From an uncultured Sphingomonas sp. (GTDB lineage: Bacteria > Pseudomonadota > Alphaproteobacteria > Sphingomonadales > Sphingomonadaceae), in NCBI RefSeq assembly GCF_934560975.1, contig NZ_CAKTFO010000003.1:176133-240132 (forward strand): a stretch of DNA of 64,000 bases, given 5' to 3'. Below the pieces are notes generated by a model, which worked only from the letters and a program-made list of their open reading frames with translations, was not told the DNA's origin and did not search any database. Shown piece after piece: positions 9,974 to 17,908 of the stretch; positions within the stretch are counted from its first letter, which is position 1, and every line of letters begins with the position of its first letter. A program made the translations under genes and the position numbers.

Positions 9974-10047
9974 GGTTCGTCCGGATTGCTGAGAATGCGG
10001 GCGCCATAGAGGGTGTGAGGCGTCAAGGCCAGCCTTGTGCGACTGCC

Positions 10048-10647
10048 TTAGCGATAGTTGAAGCTGATGCTGATCCGTGCATCCTTGGCATCGCTAGCCA
10101 TCACCTCGTGCCGCAACCAACTCTCCCACAGGAAGATCGACCCCTCCTGCGGCTCGGCGTAGATGAAGGGCTGGAGGTCGGGCGCGGCGTCGGGCAGGCG
10201 GCCCGGCGCGGCCATCAGCATCGGCAGGCGCGGATCCTCCAGTTTCAGCGCGCCCGATCCCGGCGGCACCGCGACATAGAGCGTGCCGGACACGACGCTA
10301 TGCGGGTGGATGTGGCCGGAATGGGTGCCGGCGCGCTTCATGACGTTGACCCACAGATTGTCGAGCTTCAGCGGGCGGGCGAGATCGAAGCCGCACTCCT
10401 TGGCGAAAGCCGCAACGTGGCGGTTCAGCGTCTTGACCAGATCACCCATCACCGGATCGCGTCGCGGCAGGTCGTCCAGCGAGGCATAGGAGGTGTAACC
10501 GCGATAGCCGTGCGCCTTGGACCATTGCTGGCCCGCGCGATCATCCTCCGCCAGCGTGCGGCAGCTATGCTCCAATTCCTCCAGCAAGGCGGCATTGCCG
10601 AGCTGGCCTTCGTAGAAGCGGGTGGCGAACAGGCTGCGTGTGGTCAT
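10048..10647 (-). CDS. TIGR02466-family putative 2OG-Fe(II) oxygenase
   Basis: Product of 199 residues. The core has a double-stranded beta-helix pattern with the iron-binding candidates in HSGHIHPHS (near residue 130) and SWLRHEV (near residue 178), followed by the arginine-containing ISISFNYR that would hold 2-oxoglutarate. This matches the TIGR02466 family of putative 2OG-Fe(II) oxygenases. The substrate is unknown. The gene lies between ychF and a divergently oriented 55-residue CxxC protein. I am confident of the family but not of any activity. Confidence 0.8.
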   Translation of the reverse strand: MTTRSLFATRFYEGQLGNAALLEELEHSCRTLAEDDRAGQQWSKAHGYRGYTSYASLDDLPRRDPVMGDLVKTLNRHVAAFAKECGFDLARPLKLDNLWVNVMKRAGTHSGHIHPHSVVSGTLYVAVPPGSGALKLEDPRLPMLMAAPGRLPDAAPDLQPFIYAEPQEGSIFLWESWLRHEVMASDAKDARISISFNYR

Positions 10648-10739
10648 GCCCGGCGCTTAGGACGGCCGCGCGCACCGCGCCAGATGGACCTTCGCGCCGC
10701 ACCGGGGGTTTTGTGGTGACGGCAAGCGAGGAGGCCGAG

Positions 10740-10907
10740 ATGACCAGCGACGATGCCATGGCGCCTGGCGACGAAGCCGCGCCCGGCACCCCGGGAACAG
10801 GGGAGAATATTTGCCCGCGATGCAACGGTACGGGACAGATCGAGGGTGGAGCCTGCCCGGAATGCGAAGGCTCCGGTACGATCATCCAGGGGATTGGCGG
10901 CGGCTGA
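10740..10907 (+). CDS. small double-CxxC (DnaJ zinc-finger-like) protein
   Basis: A 55-residue protein with two CxxCxGxG-type repeats: Cys25/Cys28 and Cys39/Cys42. This is the motif of the DnaJ central zinc-binding domain in miniature, with just enough cysteines for one zinc. The first 22 residues are acidic and rich in Gly and Pro, and the tail ends IIQGIGGG. The ATG at 10740 is preceded by AGGAGG at good spacing, which fixes the start. It is convergent with pth, whose stop lies four bases beyond. No J-domain gene is nearby. Zinc binding is an inference and the role is unknown. Confidence 0.75.
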   Translation: MTSDDAMAPGDEAAPGTPGTGENICPRCNGTGQIEGGACPECEGSGTIIQGIGGG

Positions 10908-10911
10908 CCGC

Positions 10912-11481
10912 TCAATCCTTCAGCCGCAGGGCCACTTCGTTCATGAAGCGCACGTCGTCGCCTGTCGCCAGCAGCGGCGCTTCGGCCGCGACCGCGCCCA
11001 GCATGTCGGACAGGTCGTCCATCTCGGCCCTGGCATAATTGCCGAGGACATGGCCGGTCACCCGGTCTTTATGGCCGGGATGGCCGATGCCCAGCCGGAT
11101 GCGGCGATAGGCTTGGCCCAGATGCTGATCGATCGACCGGAGTCCGTTATGCCCGGCCGCTCCGCCGCCGGTCTTCACCTTCACCCGGAAGGGTTCGAGG
11201 TCGAGTTCGTCGTGGAAGGCGGTCAGCGCGCCCGGATCCGCCTTGTAGAAGCGCAAGGCCTCGCCGACGGAGCGGCCGCTCTCGTTCATGAAGGTGGCGG
11301 GCTTCAGCAGCAGGATGCGGGTGGTGCCGATCCGCCCGGTGCTGGCCCAGCCCTGGAACTGCTTCTTCCATGGGTCGAAGCGGTGCACTTCCGCGATCGC
11401 ATCGACCGCCATGAAGCCGACATTGTGGCGGTTCAGCGCATATTGCGCGCCCGGATTGCCCAGGCCGACCCAGATAAGCAT
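10912..11481 (-). CDS. pth: peptidyl-tRNA hydrolase
   Basis: Product of 189 residues, the family's usual length; it frees tRNA from peptidyl-tRNA that has dropped off the ribosome. Key motifs are GLGNPGAQYALNRHNVGFM, which holds the catalytic histidine near residue 19, the LLKPATFMNESG loop with its conserved Asn, and FHDELDLEPF with the catalytic Asp. It is encoded downstream of rplY on the same strand, a common arrangement in alphaproteobacteria, with about 110 bases between them. Confidence 0.97.
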   Translation of the reverse strand: MLIWVGLGNPGAQYALNRHNVGFMAVDAIAEVHRFDPWKKQFQGWASTGRIGTTRILLLKPATFMNESGRSVGEALRFYKADPGALTAFHDELDLEPFRVKVKTGGGAAGHNGLRSIDQHLGQAYRRIRLGIGHPGHKDRVTGHVLGNYARAEMDDLSDMLGAVAAEAPLLATGDDVRFMNEVALRLKD

Positions 11482-11529
11482 GGATGATCGTCAATCGCTG
11501 TCGCCCTTGCGCTGTGGTCGCTGCATGTC

Positions 11530-11557
11530 TCCGGCAAGCGGTTGCCCGCCTGCCGGA
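11530..11557. terminator. stem-loop between rplY and pth
   Basis: TCCGGCAAGCGG pairs with CCCGCCTGCCGGA with one mismatch. It lies after the rplY stop and before pth on the same strand, so it may attenuate or end the rplY transcript. It has no T tract and could instead be an mRNA-processing structure. Confidence 0.35.
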
Positions 11558-11594
11558 AAGATCATGCGCCGCCTGCGCAAGGGAGACGATGCCC

Positions 11595-12215
11595 TTAGGC
11601 CGCCGGGGTCTCGCCCTCTGCCGCCTCGGCCCCGCCTTCGCTCGACTTGAGCGCGGAGGGTGCGACGATGGTGGCGATGGTCACGTCTTCCTCGTCCGCG
11701 GCGCGGGCGCCGGCGGGCAGGGTGACCTGGCTGAGGTGGATGCTGGTGCCGACTTCGAGGCCATTCAGCGAGATGGTGATCTCGCTCGGGATCTCGGCCG
11801 CGTCCACGACCAGGCCCAGATTGTGCACGACGACGTTCAGCACGCCGCCACGCTTCAGGCCGGGCGACAGCTCTTCATCGGTGAACACGACCGGCACGTC
11901 GACATGCACGGAGGTGTGCTCGCCGATGCGCAGGAAGTCGACGTGGAGCGGACGGTCGGAAACCGGATGGAACTGAACGTCCTTCGGCAGGGTGCGCACG
12001 GCTTCGCCCACGCCCTCGATCATGATGACCGAGTTCATGAAGTGGCCGGTGTTCAGCGCCTTCATCAGCGCCTTTTCCTCCAGCGTGATCGAGAGGGCTT
12101 CCTGCTTGTTGCCGTAAACGACGGCGGGGACGCGGCCTTCGCGACGCAGTGCACGGGAGGCTCCCTTGCCTGCCCGATCGCGCGTCTCAGCCGACAGGGT
12201 GAGCGTGTCGCTCAT
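11595..12215 (-). CDS. rplY: 50S ribosomal protein L25/Ctc
   Basis: Long (TL5/Ctc) form of L25, about 206 residues, which binds 5S rRNA in the large subunit. The N-terminal L25 domain carries RAGKGASRALRREGRVPAVVYG; the second beta-rich TL5 domain follows from about residue 100, and the tail is acidic and Ala/Glu-rich, as usual for this form. I start it at the ATG at 12215 (MSDTLTLSAETR), with GGAG upstream; the 28 extra codons in the open frame look non-coding. It is followed by pth. Confidence 0.96.
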   Translation of the reverse strand: MSDTLTLSAETRDRAGKGASRALRREGRVPAVVYGNKQEALSITLEEKALMKALNTGHFMNSVIMIEGVGEAVRTLPKDVQFHPVSDRPLHVDFLRIGEHTSVHVDVPVVFTDEELSPGLKRGGVLNVVVHNLGLVVDAAEIPSEITISLNGLEVGTSIHLSQVTLPAGARAADEEDVTIATIVAPSALKSSEGGAEAAEGETPAA

Positions 12216-12309
12216 AAATCTGTCTCCAGTTCGCTTGAGTTGATGCCCGCCGCCTCCAGGGATGTCCGGCGGGAGCGGCGCGCATAGCGGAAAGCGCACC
12301 CCCCGGCAA

Positions 12310-13173
12310 CTATTGCACGCGGACGGCCTTCAGGCCTCGGGCCGCAAGCATGTGCTGGACCGAGTCCGGGCCGACCAGGTGCCCCGCGCCCACCGCCATG
12401 AACACCGTGCCCGGCTGTTGCAGCCGCTTCGCCAGCGCATCGGCCCACGCCTGGTCACGGCGGCGGATCAGCAAGTCGCGCAAGGCGGGCGTGAACTCCG
12501 GATCGTCGGAAAAGGCGCGCTCGATCGCCTTGGCGTCACCGCTGGTCCACGCGGCGACCAGGTCGCGGAAGTCGGTGCGCGTCTTGGCGGGATCGTCCAG
12601 CGTCGCCACCAGGAACGCGCGCTGCGCGGCATCGGGCAGGGCGTCGAAGTAGCCGAGCTGCTGCGCCGCGGTTTCCAGGCCCTGCACCGGCTTGCCGGCA
12701 CCGCGGAACTGGCGGGTAAGCTGGGGTTCGATGCCCGCGCCGGCGCTGACCTCGTCGCCCATGTCGCGGAGCGCCGCGCCGGTCAGGACGAAGGCGGCGG
12801 CCCAGCTCTTCATGCCGTCAAGCATGTCCGGTTGGAAGCCGCTGGCCTTGACCAAGGCGCCCAGCCGGGCCCGCTTGGCGGCGGGAACGCGATCGACCAG
12901 CTTGGGCAGGCGTTCGTCGCGGCCCATCGTCATCAACAGGCGGCCGACCTCCGCCGGGTTCTGGTCCAGCACCGCCTCCAGCAGCAGCGTCTCCGACCCG
13001 GAGACAGCGCGATCGAGGGCCGGATCGCGCCAGCGATGGCCTTCCGGCAGGACGTGGATAGTGCCGAACAGCCAGATGGTCGTGTCCGCATCCGCCAGCT
13101 TCCACAAGGCTGGGCGGGCGAAGGCCGGCGTGGCGGACAGAAAGGCGAGTGCGAGCAGCAGGCGGCGAAGCAT
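12310..13173 (-). CDS. TraB/GumN family protein
   Basis: Product of 287 residues with an N-terminal signal peptide (MLRRLLLALAFLSATPAFA), so probably periplasmic. The diagnostic TraB/GumN features are present: LWLFGTIHVLP-like text near residue 35 and the late GTVFMAVGAGHLVGPDSV, whose GxxH and GAGH histidines are thought to form a metal site in this Tiki-like superfamily. Members are proposed metalloproteases, but a bacterial substrate is not established. It lies upstream of rplY on the same strand and diverges from the GH3 gene. Confidence 0.87.
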   Translation of the reverse strand: MLRRLLLALAFLSATPAFARPALWKLADADTTIWLFGTIHVLPEGHRWRDPALDRAVSGSETLLLEAVLDQNPAEVGRLLMTMGRDERLPKLVDRVPAAKRARLGALVKASGFQPDMLDGMKSWAAAFVLTGAALRDMGDEVSAGAGIEPQLTRQFRGAGKPVQGLETAAQQLGYFDALPDAAQRAFLVATLDDPAKTRTDFRDLVAAWTSGDAKAIERAFSDDPEFTPALRDLLIRRRDQAWADALAKRLQQPGTVFMAVGAGHLVGPDSVQHMLAARGLKAVRVQ

Positions 13174-13208
13174 GGCGCGGCTCTATCCCTCCCGCCGCGA
13201 TCGAGTCG

Positions 13209-13224
13209 AGCGTTTACGAACGCT
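13209..13224. promoter_or_regulatory. inverted repeat in the TraB-GH3 divergent promoter region
   Basis: AGCGTT and AACGCT form a perfect 6-base inverted repeat around TACG, about 75 bases before the GH3 start. It may be an operator for either divergent gene. No regulator gene lies beside it, and the arms are short enough to occur by chance. Confidence 0.25.
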
Positions 13225-13299
13225 TGGCGAAGCGGCCGCTTTGCGCGATGAGGCGATGGACGGCGTTGGTGGTGCCACCGCCATGGAGAGGACAAGAAC

Positions 13300-15516
13300 A
13301 TGAAGTATCTGGCATTGCTGTCGGCCGTGGCGCTGGTCGCGATCACCGCGCCGACGGCCGCGGCGCCCACCGATCCGCAGGCATGGAAGAACCGCAAGCT
13401 GTCGGCCGATGCCCGCGCCAACCTGCTGGTCAAGGCGATGACGCTCGACGAGAAGCTGGTGTTGGTGACCGGTTATTTCGGGGTGCAGAACGACTGGAAC
13501 CTGTTCCGCTTCCCGGAAGCGCGCCGTCAGTCCGCCGGCTTCGTCCCCGGCGTGCCCCGCCTGGGCTTCACCCCGCAGTGGCAGACCGACGCCGGCAGCG
13601 GCGTGGCCACGCAAGGCGTGGCACCGGCCGATCTTGAGCGCACCGCCTTGCCGGCTGGTATCCTCACGGCCTCTACCTGGAACCCGCAACTGGCGCAGCA
13701 GGCCGGCGCGATGATCGGCTCGGAGGCGCGTAATTCCGGCTTCAACGAGATGCTGGCCGGCGGCGTGAACCTGCTGCGCGAGCCGGGCAACGGGCGTAAC
13801 TTCGAATATGGCGGGGAGGATCCGCTGCTGGCCGGCATGATGGTGGGCTCCTTCATCCGCGGCATCCAGTCGAACATGATCGTATCGACGATCAAGCATT
13901 ATGCGCTCAACGATCAGGAAACCGGGCGCAACACGGTCAACGTCCTGATCGACGAGCCGGCCGCGCGCATGTCCGACCTGCTCGCTTTCCAGATCGCGAT
14001 CGAACAGGGCAACCCGGGTTCGGTGATGTGCAGCTACAACCTCGTTAACGGGGTCCATGCCTGCCAGAATGGCTGGCTGAACAACACCGTGCTGAAGGGT
14101 GACTGGGGCTATGACGGCTTTGTCATGTCCGACTGGGGCGCGCAGCATGACGCGGTGCGCGACGCTCTGGGTGGGCTGGACCAGGAAACGGGCGTGGCCA
14201 AGCAGGACAGCTATGTCTGGCGCGAGAAATTGAAGGCGGCCGTCCAGTCGGGCCAGGTGCCGGCGGCGGTGCTGGACGACAAGGCGCGGCGGATCGCCAG
14301 CGCGCTGATCCGCGTGGGCGCGGTCGACAATCCGGTGAAGATCAGCTGGATCGACTTCGCGGCGAACGAGCGCGTGGCGCAGGCCGATGCCGAAGAGGGC
14401 ATCGTGCTGCTGAAGAATGACGGCAACATCCTGCCGCTGGCGCAGACCGCACGCACCATCGCCATCGTCGGCGGCCATGCCGATGCCGGCGTGCTGACCG
14501 GCGGCGGATCGGCGCAGGTCTATCCGCGCGGCGGCACGGCCGTGAAGGGCGAGGGGCCGAAGAGCTGGCCTGGCCCGATCGTCTACGGCAAATCCTCGCC
14601 TAGCGCCGCGCTGGCGGCCGAGCGGCCCGGCGCCAGGGTGCTGTTCGATCCGGGCACCAGCCCCGCCGCTGCGGCGGCTTTGGCCAAGACGGCCGACGTG
14701 GCGATCGTGTTCGTCACGCAGTGGACGGCCGAGAGCCTGGATTTCCCCATGGCGCTGCCCGACAATCAGGACGCCGTGGTGGAGGCCGTGGCCCGCGCCA
14801 ATCCCCGCACCATCGTCGTGCTGGAAACGGGCGGACCGGTGCTGATGCCGTGGGCCGACCGGGTGAGCGGCATCGTCGAGGCGTGGTATCCCGGCACGCG
14901 CGGCGGCCAGGCGATCGCCCGCGTCCTGTCGGGTGCGGTGAACCCGTCGGGCAAGCTGCCCGCCACCTTCGGCCGCGCCGCGGAGGATTATCCCCGCGCC
15001 ACCATTGCCGGCAAGGGCCTGCCCGAAAAGCAGGTGTTCGACGTCAGCTATACCGAGGGTGCGGCGGTCGGCTACAAATGGTTCGAGAAGACCAACAAGG
15101 CGCCGCTGTTTCCGTTCGGCCACGGCCTGAGCTACACCAGCTTCGTGCAGGACCAGCTGACCGCCCGGCAGAGCAGGGGCGTCATTTCCGCCACCTTCCG
15201 CGTCCGCAACAGCGGCCAACGCGCGGGCAAGCATGTGGCGCAGGTCTACGTGGCGCCGGTGGCCGGGGGGTGGGAAGCACCGAAGCGGCTGGGCGCGTTC
15301 CAGAAAGTGTCGCTGGCACCCGGCGGATCGGAAACGGTCAGCGTCACGATCGATCCGCGCCTGCTGTCGACCTGGGACCAGCAGAAGCACGCCTTCCGCG
15401 TCGCCGGCGGCAGCTATCGGGTGATCCTGGCCAAGGATGCGATGGATCCGGGGCAGAGCGTCACGGTAAAGGTGCCGGCGCGCTACCTGTCGGCCGGGCG
15501 CGGTCGCAAGAAGTAA
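13300..15516 (+). CDS. bglX: secreted GH3 beta-glucosidase
   Basis: GH3 enzyme of 738 residues with a Sec signal peptide (first ~22 residues), so periplasmic. The N-terminal TIM-barrel domain carries the substrate-binding KHYALNDQE (199-207) and the nucleophile Asp278 in GFVMSDWG. The alpha/beta sandwich domain and a fibronectin III-like domain (from about residue 620) complete the usual three-domain layout. It should release terminal beta-linked glucose, or xylose in some members, from oligosaccharides such as those produced by the GH74 enzyme at 31 kb. The symbol bglX reflects domain similarity only. It stands alone and is followed by a REP-like repeat. Confidence 0.93.
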   Translation: MKYLALLSAVALVAITAPTAAAPTDPQAWKNRKLSADARANLLVKAMTLDEKLVLVTGYFGVQNDWNLFRFPEARRQSAGFVPGVPRLGFTPQWQTDAGSGVATQGVAPADLERTALPAGILTASTWNPQLAQQAGAMIGSEARNSGFNEMLAGGVNLLREPGNGRNFEYGGEDPLLAGMMVGSFIRGIQSNMIVSTIKHYALNDQETGRNTVNVLIDEPAARMSDLLAFQIAIEQGNPGSVMCSYNLVNGVHACQNGWLNNTVLKGDWGYDGFVMSDWGAQHDAVRDALGGLDQETGVAKQDSYVWREKLKAAVQSGQVPAAVLDDKARRIASALIRVGAVDNPVKISWIDFAANERVAQADAEEGIVLLKNDGNILPLAQTARTIAIVGGHADAGVLTGGGSAQVYPRGGTAVKGEGPKSWPGPIVYGKSSPSAALAAERPGARVLFDPGTSPAAAAALAKTADVAIVFVTQWTAESLDFPMALPDNQDAVVEAVARANPRTIVVLETGGPVLMPWADRVSGIVEAWYPGTRGGQAIARVLSGAVNPSGKLPATFGRAAEDYPRATIAGKGLPEKQVFDVSYTEGAAVGYKWFEKTNKAPLFPFGHGLSYTSFVQDQLTARQSRGVISATFRVRNSGQRAGKHVAQVYVAPVAGGWEAPKRLGAFQKVSLAPGGSETVSVTIDPRLLSTWDQQKHAFRVAGGSYRVILAKDAMDPGQSVTVKVPARYLSAGRGRKK

Positions 15517-15526
15517 GCGGAACGGG

Positions 15527-15606
15527 GCTGCGCTCCTGCGGAAGCAGGGGCGCAGCAACCCGGACGCAATCGGATGGTGCGCCGCTGCTTGCGCAGGAGC
15601 GGGGGC
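15527..15606. repeat. REPIN-like inverted pair of palindromes
   Basis: Two copies of a 17-base element, CGCTCCTGCGGAAGCAG (15531-15547) and its inverted counterpart at 15585-15601, match at 16 of 17 positions. Each lies inside its own GC-rich hairpin; the first forms a stem of about 13 pairs. The tail-to-tail arrangement just after a stop codon is what REP doublets show in Sphingomonadaceae. The first hairpin may also end the GH3 transcript. Confidence 0.6.
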
Positions 15607-15621
15607 AGGGCGGTTACGGGA

Positions 15622-15819
15622 TCAGGAGCGCGCCGGATCCAGGCCGCCGGCGGGCGTCTGCGTTCGCGCGGGATAGAGCTGGTCGAGATAGCGGCCGAGC
15701 AGGTCGTAATGCGCCTTCACGGCTGCAGGGGGCGAAGCGCGCTGGGCGCAATCCAGCTCGTCCTCGGCCCGGCGTTCCAGATAATCGCGTTCTATCATGT
15801 CTGTCATGTTGATCGTCAT
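15622..15819 (-). CDS. small hypothetical protein (65 aa)
   Basis: The product is 65 residues and charged, with a predicted helical core (MIERDYLERRAEDELDCAQR) and a second helix AVKAHYDLLGRYLDQLYP. It has no signal peptide or membrane segment. Similar short proteins with an ERDYLxRRAExEL start are common in Sphingomonadaceae as far as I recall, but have no known function. In-frame ATGs at 15819, 15807 and 15798 are all possible starts. It follows the 130-residue hypothetical gene on the same strand and may be in its operon. Confidence 0.6.
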   Translation of the reverse strand: MTINMTDMIERDYLERRAEDELDCAQRASPPAAVKAHYDLLGRYLDQLYPARTQTPAGGLDPARS

Positions 15820-15865
15820 AAGCTAACCGCTTTGCCGGCTTGTGTCAGTGCCGCTACAAACTGAG

Positions 15866-16258
15866 TTAGTGGCGGGCGCGCGCGGCCCGCTGGCCGGAGA
15901 TGCTGGCCAGCAGGGTATCCAGCTGGGCGCTGTTGAAACCGGACGCCAGGAACCGCTTAATCTCCGACACGGGCAGGGTGTAGCCCTTGTGCCAGGCATG
16001 GACCGCCACCCGGCGAAGTGCTTCCAGTTGCGGATCGGCCAGCATTGACTGGCGGCCGAGCCCGAACAGGCTGCCGAATGCGCGGGAGATCGCGCCCGGC
16101 GCGGTCAGGCTGGACAGCCGATCGCGACGCGCAAGCGCAATAACACTCCATTCCAACGCGGAAAAACCCGAAGCCTCGCTGGGCGCCAGGGCCCAATCAG
16201 CGGCCACCGGCTGGGCCGATCCGGCTGCAAAGGCGGATGCGTGGTCGAGATAGGCCAT
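15866..16258 (-). CDS. hypothetical protein, probable target of the adjacent TetR regulator
   Basis: Product of 130 residues with no signal peptide or transmembrane segment. A helical central region (FSALEWSVIALARRDRLSSL, residues ~31-50) precedes RQSMLADPQLEALRRVAVHAWHKGY and a C-terminal helical pair. I know no functional domain for it. The ATG at 16258 is preceded by AAAGGGAA. A promoter with a TTGACG -35, a TATATA -10 and a TetR-type palindrome lies about 165 bases upstream, and the same palindrome overlaps the tetR start, so the neighbouring regulator very probably controls this gene. What the regulator senses and what this protein does are unknown. Confidence 0.65.
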   Translation of the reverse strand: MAYLDHASAFAAGSAQPVAADWALAPSEASGFSALEWSVIALARRDRLSSLTAPGAISRAFGSLFGLGRQSMLADPQLEALRRVAVHAWHKGYTLPVSEIKRFLASGFNSAQLDTLLASISGQRAARARH

Positions 16259-16419
16259 GATTTCCCTTTCTTGCTTCGCAGCGATCACCGTCGGTACGCG
16301 ACGCAGTTGCGCCTTTCGCCCAAGGGGTGCACCCGTGGATCATGACGGCGCGCTATCCGCGCAGCCTTGATCGCCCTGACATGCTTGACACCCGCTGGAC
16401 GAACCATCGGTCCGCTTCG

Positions 16420-16458
16420 ATACCGGGCGGTATATATTCAGGAGGTTTGCAGCGTCAA
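16420..16458 (-). promoter_or_regulatory. promoter with overlapping TetR-type operator
   Basis: On the minus strand, TTGACG (16458-16453), a 16-base spacer and TATATA (16436-16431) make a good sigma-70-type promoter. The perfect palindrome ATACC-N4-GGTAT (16420-16433) overlaps the -10. The same palindrome occurs at the tetR start. Transcription would run toward the 130-residue hypothetical gene. Binding is inferred from the pairing of sites around the regulator gene. Confidence 0.65.
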
Positions 16459-16490
16459 CGCTTTTCTGTACCGTGCGGTAATTAACCGGT

Positions 16491-17105
16491 TCAGCGCCCC
16501 GGCCAGGTGCGCATCGCCATGTCGACCAGGCTCTCCAGTTCCCCTGCGGAGGCGCCGGCGCGGGCCTGCAAGGTCAATCCCTGAACCACCGCTGTCATGT
16601 AGCGGGCAAGCGCGTCGGGGTCGATGTCGGTCGGCAGGTCGCCTTCTTCCTTGGCGCGTTCCAGCCGAACGATCAGCGCCGCGCGCGAACTCTGCTGGCG
16701 CTCGATCACCCATTGCCGGATCGAGTCCGCTTCCTGGCTGCCCGCAACCGAACTCATCACCCCCAGGCAACCCTTTGGATCGCAGCTGCTGGTTTGCATC
16801 GCCAGCACGCCCCTCAACAGCCGTTCCGCCACTTGCCGCGACGTGGGCTCCGCCAGGGCAGCGTCCATGAACGCCATCTTCTCGTTCTCATACAGGTCGA
16901 GCGCCTTGCGGAAGAGCGCTTCCTTGTTGCCGAACGCCGCGTACAGGCTGGGCTTGGTGATGCCCATCGCCGCCGTCAGCTCCGTCATCGACGCGCCGTC
17001 ATAGCCGCGTTGCCAGAACACGCGCAGGGCCTGACCCAGCGCCTGATCCACATCGAATTCGCGCGGACGGCCTTTCTGGCCGCAACAAAGGGAACGCACT
17101 TCCAT
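16491..17105 (-). CDS. TetR/AcrR family transcriptional regulator
   Basis: Regulator of about 204 residues. The N-terminal TetR helix-turn-helix is clear: ALRVFWQRGYDGASMTELT followed by MGITKPSLYAAFGNKEALFRKALDLY. The C-terminal ligand domain contains RRLLRGVLAMQTS and CDPKGCLGVMSS, typical of the TetR_C branch related to YxaF/NemR-like proteins. The ATG at 17105 directly follows an operator overlapping a TATACC -10, which would give a leaderless message; an ATG at 17126 is the alternative. It likely represses itself and the downstream hypothetical gene through matching ATACC-N4-GGTAT sites. The ligand is unknown. Confidence 0.9.
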   Translation of the reverse strand: MEVRSLCCGQKGRPREFDVDQALGQALRVFWQRGYDGASMTELTAAMGITKPSLYAAFGNKEALFRKALDLYENEKMAFMDAALAEPTSRQVAERLLRGVLAMQTSSCDPKGCLGVMSSVAGSQEADSIRQWVIERQQSSRAALIVRLERAKEEGDLPTDIDPDALARYMTAVVQGLTLQARAGASAGELESLVDMAMRTWPGR

Positions 17106-17120
17106 ACCAGACGGTATATA
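17104..17120 (-). promoter_or_regulatory. TetR-type operator at the tetR start codon
   Basis: ATACC-N4-GGTAT (17104-17117) is a perfect palindrome overlapping the chosen ATG of the tetR gene and a TATACC -10 candidate. It matches the palindrome at 16420-16433 in both arms, differing only in the 4-base spacer. This is the arrangement expected for autorepression. Confidence 0.6.
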
Positions 17121-17244
17121 GGGCATTTCTGGCGAGGGTCCAGTGTAACCTCTTGGAACTGCTGCGATCGGCCGGGCCGGGCGAACGACGCCGCTGGCGC
17201 GCGCGCGGCCCAGGAGCCGCACGGCTCGCGTCCCGGCAGCCAGC

Positions 17245-17847
17245 TCAGGCGCAATCGGAGCGGAAGGTCGCAAGCCTATAGAGATACAACAGAAAAGCCG
17301 CGATCAGCACAACCGTGCCCGCTACCTCCAGAATGCGGTCGATGCCGTCGAAGCTACGACCGAGATAATAGCCGGCGGTCGCCAAGATGCCGACCCATGC
17401 CCCCGCGCCGAGTGCCGACAGCAGCAGGAAGCGGCCGAACGCGACCCCGAACAGCCCGGCCGGGATGGAAATCAGCGTGCGCAGCCCGGGCACGAGACGG
17501 GCAAGCGGCACCGCCCCATGACCATGACGCCGGAACCAGTCTTCCAGCCGGTCGATCTCGGCCGGGTTCATGGTGATCCAGCGGCCATGGCGTGCGACCC
17601 AGCGTTTCAGGCGCGCCTCGCTGGCCCAGCGGGCGACGCCATACCACAAGGTCGCACCCATGAGCGTTCCCGTCAGCCCCGCCGCAATCACCCCCGGCAA
17701 AGCGAGCTTGCCCTCCGCCGACACCAATCCCGCCATCGGCATGATGACCTCCGAGGGAATAGGCGGGAACAGGTTCTCCAGGAACATGAGCGCGGCGATG
17801 CCGGCCAGGCCGGCCGTTTCGATGAAGGTGCTGATCCAGTCGGTCAT
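17245..17847 (-). CDS. DedA family membrane protein
   Basis: Integral membrane protein of 200 residues in the DedA/SNARE-associated superfamily. Typical text is present: ENLFPPIPSEVIMPMAGL near residue 25, GATLWYGVARW, and PLARLVPGLRTLISIPAG with the conserved arginines near residue 115. DedA proteins support polyprenyl-phosphate recycling and membrane homeostasis. The ATG at 17847 gives the normal family length. It lies about 60 bases after a class I amidotransferase gene on the same strand. A decayed second DedA-like gene occurs at 63.1-63.75 kb. Confidence 0.92.
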   Translation of the reverse strand: MTDWISTFIETAGLAGIAALMFLENLFPPIPSEVIMPMAGLVSAEGKLALPGVIAAGLTGTLMGATLWYGVARWASEARLKRWVARHGRWITMNPAEIDRLEDWFRRHGHGAVPLARLVPGLRTLISIPAGLFGVAFGRFLLLSALGAGAWVGILATAGYYLGRSFDGIDRILEVAGTVVLIAAFLLYLYRLATFRSDCA

Positions 17848-17908
17848 GCGTCGGGCCGATCCTGTCCGATGGCGGTTGACCGACACAACGCACCAGCCGC
17901 CACACGGT

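Noticed and set aside
13183..15558. A 791-codon minus-strand open frame
   Set aside because: It is antisense to the GH3 gene, which has intact catalytic motifs; the frame is a GC shadow.
16285..16407. A 40-codon minus-strand frame in the leader of the TetR-controlled gene
   Set aside because: It lies between the promoter and the 130-residue gene and could be a leader peptide, but it has a weak ribosome binding site and a composition like non-coding sequence. I did not call it without conservation data.
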